Part shown: piece after piece, positions 7,708 through 15,626 of the stretch | Layout of the letters: each line of letters begins with the position of its first letter | How positions within the stretch are numbered: the stretch's first letter is position 1 | Source of the DNA: Streptomyces sp. LUP47B | GTDB lineage: Bacteria > Actinomycetota > Actinomycetes > Streptomycetales > Streptomycetaceae | NCBI RefSeq assembly: GCF_001746295.1 | Contig: NZ_MJAH01000003.1 | Span: 17,922 to 81,921 of the forward strand | Reading direction: 5' to 3' | DNA: 64,000 bases | Program-made: the position numbers and the translations under genes | Notes under the pieces: generated by a model | The model's database searches: none | What the model was told of the DNA's origin: nothing | Seen by the model: the letters and a program-made list of their open reading frames with translations, nothing else

Positions 7708-10335
7708 TCAGGTCGCGGAACCGCGTATGGGGGGCCGCCGGAGCGGCGGCAGGAACGGCAGGTGCGCGGTGACCGGATCGCCCGGGGCCGCGTGGGCCGC
7801 GCCGAGCGCGAGCAGGCACCCTGCCGTTCCGGTGCCCAGGTCCATCGACAGGCGCATCATCTGGTGGCCGGGGAAGGCCAGTTGGCCCTGGTAGTCCATC
7901 GAGAACCAGCCGAGCCCGTCGATCTGTTCGGCCAGCCGCTCGCGGGTGGCGCCGGGGGTGTCCGTGCGCGCCAGGTGCAGGATCATCCCGGCGCGGCCCT
8001 GGAAGAGACCGGGCTGGACGTAGAAGCGGCTGGTGGCGGCGGTCAGCACCCCGGCCCGCGCCCGCTCGAACTCGCCCTCGGTGTCGGCGCCTTGGGCGAG
8101 GTAGTCGTCCAGGACCATCCCGATGCCGGCGCTTCCCTCACCGAGGTAGGGCAGGGTCCGCCAGCCCTCGTCGACCTCCAGTGAGCCGCTCGGATGCGTC
8201 AGGCAGCACTCCAGATCCCTGCGCAACGCCACCTCGGCCGCCCTCAACAGCAGCGGTTCACCGGTGCGTTCGTACTGCCGCAGCAGGAAGAGCGCGGACC
8301 CGGTCCACCCCCGCAGCAGCCCGGCCCGGCGCCGCTTGGGGGTGTCCGCGAGGGGCTGCGCGAGTCGTCGTACGAGAATGTCGGCGGCCTCGGCGGCACG
8401 TTCCCGCAGCTCCGACTCGCCTGTGGTGCGGGCCAGTTCAGCGAGAACCAGCCCGAGACCGGCGAGGCCGCCGTGCAGGTCGGAGGAGAGGTTCTGCCAG
8501 CGTTCCGCGAGGACGCGCTCGACCAGGTCGAGGGCGCGCTGCCGGTGGCCGAGCCGGTCCAGGACGTGGGCGATGCCCGCGAGACCGTCGTAGAGCCCGA
8601 GCGGTGTGCCCGTCGGCGGCGGCGCGGTGCGGGCCAGCAGCCAGCGCTCGCCCTCCTCGTACCGCTGCGCGCCGACCGCGTCCAGCGCGTACAGCACCCC
8701 GGCCGCGCCGTGCGCGAGCCCGAGGCCGCCGCCGTCGTTGAACTGCGTGATGTCACCGGGGAAGAGCCGGTCCTCGCGTTCCGGAGTGGCCGAGGCGAGG
8801 AGCGCCTTCACCATGGAGTCACGGCTGTAGGGCCAGTCGCCGGGCTCGACGAAGGACGGGGCTGCGTTCAGGACCGTACGCTCGCCACCGGTGTCCGTGG
8901 CGGTGTCCCGGGTGATCTCCGCGACCGCCTCGTCGAGGAACTCCTTCGGCACGTCCGGGAACTGACGCAGGATCACCTCGGCCAGATGGGCTGCCTTGCC
9001 CCGGTCGACCACGAACAGCGTGGTCACCGGCAGGAACAGGGCGAGCCTGAGACAGGCCAGGGCGTAGCGGTCGACGTCGATGCCCTTGCGGTCCGGCGGG
9101 GCGAAGAAGCCGGGGTGGGCGACCACCTGGCGGCCGTTCTCCTCGACCGGCGCCGCCGCCTCGAAGTCGAGCAGGGAGACCGACTCCTCGTCGGGGCCGA
9201 CCATGATGTTGAAGACATGCAGGTCGTTGAAGACGATCCCGCGCGCGTGCACCGCCTCCACGGCCCGTTCCACCGCCCCGTGGATCCGCACCGCCCACGC
9301 CGTGTAGTCGGCCACGGCCCCCGGATCGGGGTCCGGGGTGAGCAGCGGATGCCGCTCGGCGAAGAACGAGTTCAGCGGGCGCCCCTCCAGGAAGTCCATG
9401 ACGAGGAAGCGGTGGTCACCGAGCGTGAACCAGTCCCGCACCTCGGGCACCACACCGGTCCCCGCGACCTGCTCCAGGGCGGCCTTCTCGCGCTTCAGCC
9501 GGGCGATCGCGTCCGCGCCGTCGGCCGCCAGGCCCGCGTGCGGCCGGCCCTCCTTGAGGACGACTTTGCGCCCGTCGCGGGTGTCGGTGCCCGTGTAGAC
9601 CCCGCCGCCGTTGGAGAAGTGCAGCGCCTTCTCGATCCGGTACGGCAGCTCGCCGACCGTCGTGGTGTTCCGCGCCTCCAGGTGCGGCTCCAGGAAGGCG
9701 GGCAGTGTCACCCACTCGGGCACCTGGAAGGACGGCGCCCGGCGGTCCGGCACCAGCTTGCCCTCGCCGTCCCGTACCGCCGGCACCAGCGAGCCCCGGT
9801 CGTCGACGACGAAGGTGCGTGCGAACGCGCCGTAGCGGACGTAGAGGGGGCCCTCGTGCCAGCGCAGATCGGTGAGGATGTACGGCCCGTCGAAGCCCTC
9901 AAGCAGCTCGCCCAGCTCCCGCAGTACGTCGTGCAGCTGCTTCTCGTCGGCCGGGTAGACGGTGACGAACTTGCCGCTGGTGTCGCGGGCCGCGTACTTG
10001 GTGTTGCGCAGGTGCAGCAGATGCGGGCCCGGCACGAACTTGAACGAGATGCGCCGGGGCACGCAGTAGTCCCAGACGATCGCGGCGATCCGGTCCGCGT
10101 TCGCCCGGGTGGCCGAGGCGTGGATCTTCCAGCCCTGGGACGGGCCCGGCACCGGCTTCCCGTCCGGACCGAGCGGCGTGAGCGTCAGCCAGTCACCGAT
10201 GCGTGCCGCGTCCCAGCCGTCCGGCACCGCACGGCGCGCCGTCTCGTAGACGGGCGCCTCGCCGGCCGAGATCCGGTCGGGCGTCTCGTAGAAGTGTCTG
10301 TCGGCGAGCGCGTACACCTCGTAGCGCTTGTCCAT
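7708..10335 (-). CDS. ramC: RamC-like class III lanthipeptide synthetase (LanKC)
   Basis: An 875-residue trifunctional enzyme. An N-terminal lyase-like region (about 1-215) precedes a Ser/Thr-kinase domain (about 230-500). The kinase has a catalytic Asp in FNDLH (residue 371) and a metal-binding Asp in LLDFEA (residue 390). A LanC-like cyclase domain (about 510-875) lacks the zinc-binding WC-x-G and CHG signatures, as is typical for class III. It would phosphorylate Ser in RamS, eliminate to dehydroalanine and form the rings. The start at ATG 10335 (MDKRYEVYALADRHFYE) is preferred over the one at 10386 because GGAAGGGG precedes it and the family starts here. It is the first gene of the ramCSAB operon. 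Confidence 0.93.
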   Translation of the reverse strand: MDKRYEVYALADRHFYETPDRISAGEAPVYETARRAVPDGWDAARIGDWLTLTPLGPDGKPVPGPSQGWKIHASATRANADRIAAIVWDYCVPRRISFKFVPGPHLLHLRNTKYAARDTSGKFVTVYPADEKQLHDVLRELGELLEGFDGPYILTDLRWHEGPLYVRYGAFARTFVVDDRGSLVPAVRDGEGKLVPDRRAPSFQVPEWVTLPAFLEPHLEARNTTTVGELPYRIEKALHFSNGGGVYTGTDTRDGRKVVLKEGRPHAGLAADGADAIARLKREKAALEQVAGTGVVPEVRDWFTLGDHRFLVMDFLEGRPLNSFFAERHPLLTPDPDPGAVADYTAWAVRIHGAVERAVEAVHARGIVFNDLHVFNIMVGPDEESVSLLDFEAAAPVEENGRQVVAHPGFFAPPDRKGIDVDRYALACLRLALFLPVTTLFVVDRGKAAHLAEVILRQFPDVPKEFLDEAVAEITRDTATDTGGERTVLNAAPSFVEPGDWPYSRDSMVKALLASATPEREDRLFPGDITQFNDGGGLGLAHGAAGVLYALDAVGAQRYEEGERWLLARTAPPPTGTPLGLYDGLAGIAHVLDRLGHRQRALDLVERVLAERWQNLSSDLHGGLAGLGLVLAELARTTGESELRERAAEAADILVRRLAQPLADTPKRRRAGLLRGWTGSALFLLRQYERTGEPLLLRAAEVALRRDLECCLTHPSGSLEVDEGWRTLPYLGEGSAGIGMVLDDYLAQGADTEGEFERARAGVLTAATSRFYVQPGLFQGRAGMILHLARTDTPGATRERLAEQIDGLGWFSMDYQGQLAFPGHQMMRLSMDLGTGTAGCLLALGAAHAAPGDPVTAHLPFLPPLRRPPIRGSAT

Positions 10336-10421
10336 GCGTCCCCTTCCGTGGCCCGGCACCGAGCCTTCCAGCGGGGCGATGGCCACGGACAGTCACGGCT
10401 GTCACGAGATCACCGTGCGGA

Positions 10422-10455
10422 ACGCATGCGTCAAGAAGTGTTCGAAAGGTTTCGA
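10422..10455. promoter_or_regulatory. Two palindromes in the ramC/phosphatase divergent promoter region
   Basis: The 196-bp region 10336-10531 must hold the ramC operon promoter and that of the divergent phosphatase. It contains a perfect 10-bp palindrome ACGCATGCGT (10422-10431) and a second one, TCGAAAGGTTTCGA (10442-10455, 6-bp arms, 2-bp spacer). A TATAAG hexamer at 10511-10516 could be the -10 element of the rightward gene. Which protein binds is unknown; RamR is one candidate. Confidence 0.4.
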
Positions 10456-10531
10456 GCGCGTCTGACGGCAGAGACTCCACGGAACGCTCACAGGGGCTGC
10501 GCACCTGCCGTATAAGCGCTGTAATGGCGAA

Positions 10532-12979
10532 GTGGTGAGTGAGGGCGCTACGGGACGCAGAACGCGAGCGTTGCGTGCCGAAAATGCCCTGACATCGGTC
10601 ACGGACGGTCCCGGATCGCCCGAAAGGCTGCGCCGTGTCCTCGAACAGGCGCTCGTCTTCGCCGGGGCCTCCCTCGCCGCTGTGTACACACCCGGCGAGG
10701 ACGAGGACCTGCTGGGCCTCGTCGAGTCGGCCGGCGTCCCCCGAACGGTCTACGGACTGCACGACAGCTATCCGAGCTCGGGTGACTCCCCGCCCGCCGA
10801 CGCGCACCGCTCGGGCCGGCCGCTCTTCCTCGGCCCTGAGGAGGCCGCCGCCTGCTCGGAGCCCCGCAGGGCGGGCCGGCGGGACTTCCACCTGGCCGTC
10901 CTGCCCGCGCACGGCGACGACGGCCGAGCCTGTCTCGTCGCCGTCAGCGAGGACCCGCACGGTTTCGACGACGAGGACCGCAAGTGCCTCGAACTGATCG
11001 CCGACGCGATCGTCTGCCCCGCCCCCGTGGTCGCCATGGACGGCACGGAACTGCGCTCCGACGCCTTCAGCCTCGCCATGGACACCGGCCGCATCGAGGT
11101 CGGCGACGGGATCCTGGAGCTGTTCGGCATGAGCCGGGCCGCCTTCGACGGCAAGGTCGAGACCCTGCTCGGCCTGACCGTCCCCGAGGACCTGCCCTCG
11201 CTGATGTCGCTGTTCGAGGCCGGTCACATGTCCATCGGCGACCGTGAGCTGGAGTTCCGCATCCTCCAGCACTCGGGGCCACCCAAGTGGCTCAGGCTGC
11301 GCGGCCGCATGCTCCCCGGCGGCGAGGACAGTCCCTCCCAGCTCGTGGGCACCGTCGCCGACGCGTCCACCCTGCGCTCCGACGTCACCGACGTGGCCCG
11401 CGTGCAGCGCCTGGCCGCCGCCCTGGCCATGGCCGGCACCGTCCGCGACGTCAGCCAGGCCGTCGTCTCCGCCCTGCGCGCCCCGCTCAGGGCCGACCGG
11501 ATCGCCCTCGCCGAGCTGGAGAACGACCGGCTCGTCGTCACCGTCCTCGACCCACCCGAACCGGAGTCCTGGCCCGAGCTGTGGCGCCTGGAGTGGCGCA
11601 GCGAGTGGCCCGAGGCGCCGGTGCGGGCCATGCCCACCCTGGCCACCGCCCTGCGTGACGGCCGCGCCCAGATCTGGCCCGCCGGCACCGTCCTCGAACC
11701 CGCCCTCGCCGACGTCGGCCCCGGCGGCCTCGCGGTCCTTCCGCTGCCCGCCGCGGGCCGCATGGCCGGCGCCTGCCTCATCGGCTGGGACGCCCCGCAC
11801 CACTTCGGCCCCGACGAACGCGCCCTGCTCACCGCCTCCGCGGGCCTCGCCGGACAGGCCCTGATGCGCGCCCACGCCCTGGACGCCGAGCACGAACTCG
11901 TCGGCATGCTCCAGCGCCAGCTGCTGCCCCGTCGCCTGCCCAAACTGCCCGGCGCGATCGCCGTCGCCCGCTATCTGCCCAGCACCGCGGGGCTGGAGCT
12001 CGGCGGCGACTGGTACGACGTGATCCCGCTGCTCGACAACCACGTCGCCCTGGTCATCGGCGACGTCCAGGGCCACAGCGCCGCCGCCGCGACCCTCATG
12101 GGCCAGATGCGCACCGCCCTGCGCGCCTACGCCGTCGAGGGGCACTCCCCGGACGTGGTCGTCGCCCGCGCCAACCGTCTCCTGATGGACCTGGAGACCG
12201 ACCTCTTCGTCACCTGCGTCTATGTGGACCTCGACCTTGAGGAGGGCACCGCCTGGTGCGTGCGCGCCGGACATCTGCCGCCGGTGCTGCGCCACCCCGA
12301 CGGCGCCACGGAGATCGCCGAGGCGGACGGCGGCCCCCCGCTCGGCGTGGTGGCCCAGGCCGACTTCCCGATGACCCCGCTCCGGCTGCGGCCCGGCACC
12401 CTGGTCGCCCTCACCACCGACGGCCTGGTCGAGTCCACCGAGGCCGACATCGACGAGGGCATGGACCGCCTCGCCCACGGGCTGGCCGTCGCCGACCCCG
12501 AACACCTCGGCCTCGTCGCCGACGCCCTGCTCGGAGGCGCCCGCCGCAGCGACGACGTCGCCCTGCTCCTGCTGCGCTACGACGGCATGGCCAGTCATCC
12601 GCTCCGGGAGAGCTGGACCGTCTGGCGGGTTCCCGAGGCCGCCCGGCACGCCCGCCGCTTCACCCGGCGCACGCTGCGCGTCTGGGGCGTCCCCGAGGAC
12701 GCGATGGACACCGCTCTGCTCGTCGTCTCCGAGCTCGTCACCAACGCCCTCGTGCACACCGGCGGCCAGGTCCGCCTCGCCCTCACCCTCGTCGGCCGCC
12801 GGTTGCGCGTCTCCGTCGCCGACGCCTCGCCCCGCACCCCCGTCAAGCCCACCAACATCGGCTGGGAGGCCACCGGGGGCCGCGGCATCCTCCTCGTGGA
12901 GGCCGTGTCGGCGGCCTGGGGGAGTGTCCCCGTCAGCGGCGGCAAACAGGTGTGGAGCGAAATCGCACTGGACTCGTGA
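10532..12979 (+). CDS. GAF-PAS-GAF SpoIIE-type phosphatase fused to a RsbW-like HATPase domain
   Basis: An 815-residue cytoplasmic signalling protein. GAF-like (about 30-155), PAS (about 175-285) and GAF (about 290-450) sensor domains precede a PP2C SpoIIE domain (about 455-685; GGDWYDV near 490, GDVQGHS, TTDGLVES, DDVALLLL). A C-terminal HATPase_c domain (about 690-815) has SELVTNALVHT and GGRGILLVE motifs. Phosphatase and anti-sigma-type kinase in one chain suggest a self-contained partner-switching module; the sigma factor or anti-anti-sigma partner is not in the window. The GTG at 10532 has only a weak ribosome site (GGCGA); GTG at 10535 is equally possible. It diverges from ramC. Confidence 0.9.
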   Translation: MVSEGATGRRTRALRAENALTSVTDGPGSPERLRRVLEQALVFAGASLAAVYTPGEDEDLLGLVESAGVPRTVYGLHDSYPSSGDSPPADAHRSGRPLFLGPEEAAACSEPRRAGRRDFHLAVLPAHGDDGRACLVAVSEDPHGFDDEDRKCLELIADAIVCPAPVVAMDGTELRSDAFSLAMDTGRIEVGDGILELFGMSRAAFDGKVETLLGLTVPEDLPSLMSLFEAGHMSIGDRELEFRILQHSGPPKWLRLRGRMLPGGEDSPSQLVGTVADASTLRSDVTDVARVQRLAAALAMAGTVRDVSQAVVSALRAPLRADRIALAELENDRLVVTVLDPPEPESWPELWRLEWRSEWPEAPVRAMPTLATALRDGRAQIWPAGTVLEPALADVGPGGLAVLPLPAAGRMAGACLIGWDAPHHFGPDERALLTASAGLAGQALMRAHALDAEHELVGMLQRQLLPRRLPKLPGAIAVARYLPSTAGLELGGDWYDVIPLLDNHVALVIGDVQGHSAAAATLMGQMRTALRAYAVEGHSPDVVVARANRLLMDLETDLFVTCVYVDLDLEEGTAWCVRAGHLPPVLRHPDGATEIAEADGGPPLGVVAQADFPMTPLRLRPGTLVALTTDGLVESTEADIDEGMDRLAHGLAVADPEHLGLVADALLGGARRSDDVALLLLRYDGMASHPLRESWTVWRVPEAARHARRFTRRTLRVWGVPEDAMDTALLVVSELVTNALVHTGGQVRLALTLVGRRLRVSVADASPRTPVKPTNIGWEATGGRGILLVEAVSAAWGSVPVSGGKQVWSEIALDS

Positions 12980-13025
12980 GGACGGGTACCCGGAGCGCAC
13001 CATCCCCGCAGCAGAGAGGTACGTC

Positions 13026-13445
13026 ATGACTCAGCACGTCAGCGACATCATGACCAGCGCCCCGGTCACCGTGGAACCGCAGACCTCCGTGACGGCCGTC
13101 GCCAGGATCATGCGCGACCAGGACCTCGGCGCCGTCCTGGTCACCGACGGCGACGAACTGCGCGGCCTGGTCACCGACCGTGACCTCGTGGTGCGCTCCC
13201 TCGCTGAGGGCGGCGATCCGGAGCAGACCACCGTGGTCGGCGCGTGCAGCGACGATCTGGTGACCGTCACGCCCGAGGACGACCTGGACCACGCCATCGA
13301 GCTCATGCGCGAACACGCCGTGCGCCGGATCCCGGTCGTCGACCACGGCCACCCCGTCGGCATCGTCGCCCTCGGCGACGCGGCCATGGAACGCGATCCG
13401 GGATCGGCCCTGGGCGACATCAGCGTCGCCCGGCCCAACACCTGA
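13026..13445 (+). CDS. Two-CBS-domain protein
   Basis: A 139-residue soluble protein made of a tandem pair of CBS domains: about 8-60 with GLVTDRDLVVR, and about 70-130 with HAVRRIPVVD and GIVALGD. Such stand-alone Bateman modules bind adenine nucleotides such as AMP, ATP or SAM and act as energy-status sensors. The partner is unknown. The start ATG 13026 is preceded by GAGAGG. It lies 46 nt downstream of the phosphatase gene and may be co-transcribed. Confidence 0.9.
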   Translation: MTQHVSDIMTSAPVTVEPQTSVTAVARIMRDQDLGAVLVTDGDELRGLVTDRDLVVRSLAEGGDPEQTTVVGACSDDLVTVTPEDDLDHAIELMREHAVRRIPVVDHGHPVGIVALGDAAMERDPGSALGDISVARPNT

Positions 13446-13602
13446 GCCGGGCAAGCCGATTCGGCCCCGCCGTCAAGTCCCGGTGCGCCCGGTCCCCGGC
13501 GAATGTGTGTACGGCGACGAGGGGCTGACGGGTCTCCCGGCCCGTTTGTCCCTCGTCTGCGGGGGGACCCGGGAGGGCAGCATGGAAGGACGGTGAACCG
13601 CC

Positions 13603-13779
13603 GTGACCTCGCAGACCGTTGAGAAACCCGTCGCACGCCGGCCCGAGACGGGCTGGTCCAGGACCCGCCGCCTGCAGGGCAAGGGAGACCTCCGGACCTG
13701 CCTGCCCGCGATCGAGGACCGGACCGCGACCACGACGGCAAGCACCGGGGAGGGCAACATCTTCCGCGGCGAGGACTGA
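13603..13779 (+). CDS. Possible small protein of 58 aa, unidentified
   Basis: A short open frame with a GTG start and AAGGA 12 nt upstream. It encodes a basic, Thr-rich 58-residue peptide ending GNIFRGED with one Cys, and no signal peptide. It sits in the 411-bp gap 13446-13856, which otherwise shows nothing recognisable. Codon third positions are G/C-rich, but so is the whole genome. It could equally be non-coding. Confidence 0.3.
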   Translation: MTSQTVEKPVARRPETGWSRTRRLQGKGDLRTCLPAIEDRTATTTASTGEGNIFRGED

Positions 13780-13856
13780 GCGTCCACGCCGCGTAACACT
13801 CCAAGTCACCCCCAGGCCTTGGCCGGTTCCTCCGGATCCGGGCTAAGGTGACGCAG

Positions 13857-14369
13857 ATGAAGGCTCTCGTGCTGTCCGGCGGGGCCGGTACCCGGTCGCG
13901 GCCGATCACGCACGCCTCGGCCGAACAGCTGGTGCCCGTCGCCGACAAGGCCGTCCCGTCCCACGGCCTCGAATGCCTCGCCGACGCGAGGATCACCCAG
14001 GCCGGGATGACCGTCGGCGACACCGCCGCGCGGGACCGGCTCGGCGCCGACGGCCTCGTGACGCGTCTCGGCGACGACTTGGACGTCGGTGGTGTCACCG
14101 ACGTCGTCGACGAGTTCCGCGGCAGCCGCCCCGACGCCCGGATCCCGCTCACCCAGGTGCCAGGCCCGCGCGCCTTCGGCGTTGCCGAATTCGGCCCGGA
14201 CGGCCAGGCGGTCGGTCTGGAGGAGAAACCGGCCCCCCACGCCTCCTTCCAGCACGTCGTCCTGGAGGAGGGCGCTCGGCTCACCGACTCACGCATCGTC
14301 GGTCCGGCCGTCATCGGCTCCGGAACCGACGTGCGCGGAGACCGCGGCAAGGTGCGGGTCCGCTCATGA
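13857..14369 (+). pseudogene. Shrunken glucose-1-phosphate thymidylyltransferase-like gene (rmlA/strD family remnant)
   Basis: The family transfers dTMP to glucose-1-phosphate to make dTDP-glucose and is about 290-355 residues; this frame encodes only about 170. Recognisable pieces in the right order are the N-terminal nucleotide loop (KALVLSGGAGTRSRPITH, with Ser replacing Leu of GTRLRP), GMTVGDTA, DVGGVTDVVDEF, PGPRAFGVAEF, VGLEEKP and a beta-helix fragment (RIVGPAVIGSG). The segments between them, including much of the sugar-binding core, are missing, yet the frame has stayed open. The start ATG 13857 matches the family N-terminus. It is very unlikely to be catalytically active. Confidence 0.75.
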
Positions 14370-14769
14370 GCCTTCTCGCCGCCGACGACGCGCGCTCCGG
14401 CGACCCGAGCCCCGCGTTCCTCGCCCGGAGGGCCCCCTTCCGTCTTCCCGCGCTTTGCAAGCCCTTTCCCTCAGGATCATGTTCCTGGGCGCGAAGTCCT
14501 GTCATGGGGAGCTCACAGCAGGTATGTTCCACGGAACCGGTTCTGGCCAGGGGAGCCGGTACGGACGGGTGCGGGGAGCGTTCCGGCACCTTGGACGACC
14601 CCTACCGGGTCGGCCCCACCAGCAGCGCGGCCCTCGACGGGCCCGCACCACGCCCCGCCATCGGTGCCCTCGGGTACGGCCGGTGGGCGGGGGCCGCGCC
14701 GGCCTAGCGCCGGGACCGGCGGTCCGCCCTGCACGAAGCACTGCCACACATCCGCAAGGAGATTTCCCA
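14370..14769. other. Intergenic region, no gene recognised
   Basis: A 400-bp stretch between the rmlA-like remnant and the methyltransferase. I found no convincing reading frame, RNA or terminator; the only structure is a 10-bp palindrome GAACCGGTTC (14534-14543). It probably holds the promoter for the methyltransferase and possibly more decayed sequence. Confidence 0.4.
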
Positions 14770-15573
14770 GTGAAACGTCACGAGTTCCTGCGGGGGCTCC
14801 ACAAAGCCAGCGCGAACCGCAACTACCTGGAGATCGGCGTCAACGACGGCCGCAGCCTGACGTTCTCCCGGGTACCGAGCATCGCGATCGACCCGGCGTT
14901 CAAGGTGGTCTCGGAGATCCGCTGCGACGTCCACCTGGCGAAGGCCACCAGCGACGACTTCTTCGCGCGCGAGAACCCGCTGCAGCACCTCAAGGGCGGC
15001 CGTCACCCGCTGCGCAACATCGTCCGCAACCGCAGCCCCTTCGGCTACTGGCAGGACGTCACGCTCGACCTGTCGTTCATCGACGGCATGCACCTGTTCG
15101 AGTACGCGCTCCGCGACTTCATCAACGTCGAGAAGTACTCGGACTGGGCCAGCGTGATCGTCTTCGACGACATGCTGCCGCGCAACGTGGACGAGGCGGC
15201 CCGGGACCGGCACACCAACGCCTGGACCGGTGACGTCTACAAGGTGATCGAGGTCCTGAACCGCTACCGGCCCGACCTGGTGACGGTCCTGGTCGACACC
15301 GAGCCCACCGGCCAGCTCGTGGTCTTCGGCGCGGACCCGAACAGCACGGTGCTCAAGGACAAGTACGACGAGATCATCGCGGAGTACGTGGTCCCCGACC
15401 CGCAGAAGGTGCCGGAGACGGTCCTGGAGCGGACGGTGGCGATCAAGCCGGAGACGCTGATCGAGGGGGCCTTCTGGAAGCCCCTGGTGAACGCCCGCAA
15501 CCGCGGCAGCAAGCGTGAGCGCAGCTGGGAACACCTGCGCGCCAGCCTGAAGCAGCTCAGCGACGCCGGCTGA
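14770..15573 (+). CDS. Class I SAM-dependent methyltransferase-like protein
   Basis: A 267-residue protein with a Rossmann-type SAM-binding start (NYLEIGVNDGRSL, about residues 18-30), an acidic residue after strand 2 (SIAIDPAF), and a motif typical of the Methyltransf_24 group (LDLSFIDGMHLFEYALRDF followed by VIVFDDMLPRN). The substrate is unknown; such genes often sit beside surface-polysaccharide genes, and here the next gene is a GT2 glycosyltransferase. The GTG start at 14770 follows AAGGAG at 9 nt. A shared terminator separates it from the convergent glycosyltransferase. Confidence 0.8.
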   Translation: MKRHEFLRGLHKASANRNYLEIGVNDGRSLTFSRVPSIAIDPAFKVVSEIRCDVHLAKATSDDFFARENPLQHLKGGRHPLRNIVRNRSPFGYWQDVTLDLSFIDGMHLFEYALRDFINVEKYSDWASVIVFDDMLPRNVDEAARDRHTNAWTGDVYKVIEVLNRYRPDLVTVLVDTEPTGQLVVFGADPNSTVLKDKYDEIIAEYVVPDPQKVPETVLERTVAIKPETLIEGAFWKPLVNARNRGSKRERSWEHLRASLKQLSDAG

Positions 15574-15588
15574 GCGACTGGCGGTGAA

Positions 15589-15618
15589 CCGGGGAGGACG
15601 CGTCGGCGTCCTCCCCGG
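15589..15618. terminator. Bidirectional hairpin terminator
   Basis: A perfect 13-bp inverted repeat (15589-15601 and 15606-15618, loop GTCG) between the stop codons of the convergent methyltransferase and glycosyltransferase genes. Confidence 0.85.
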
Positions 15619-15626
15619 ATCTGTTG

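Noticed and set aside
10193..13027. A 944-codon minus-strand open frame opposite the right-hand phosphatase
   Set aside because: Low-complexity Gly/Ala/Asp/Gln composition and no motifs; the plus strand encodes a complete GAF-PAS-GAF-PP2C-HATPase protein.
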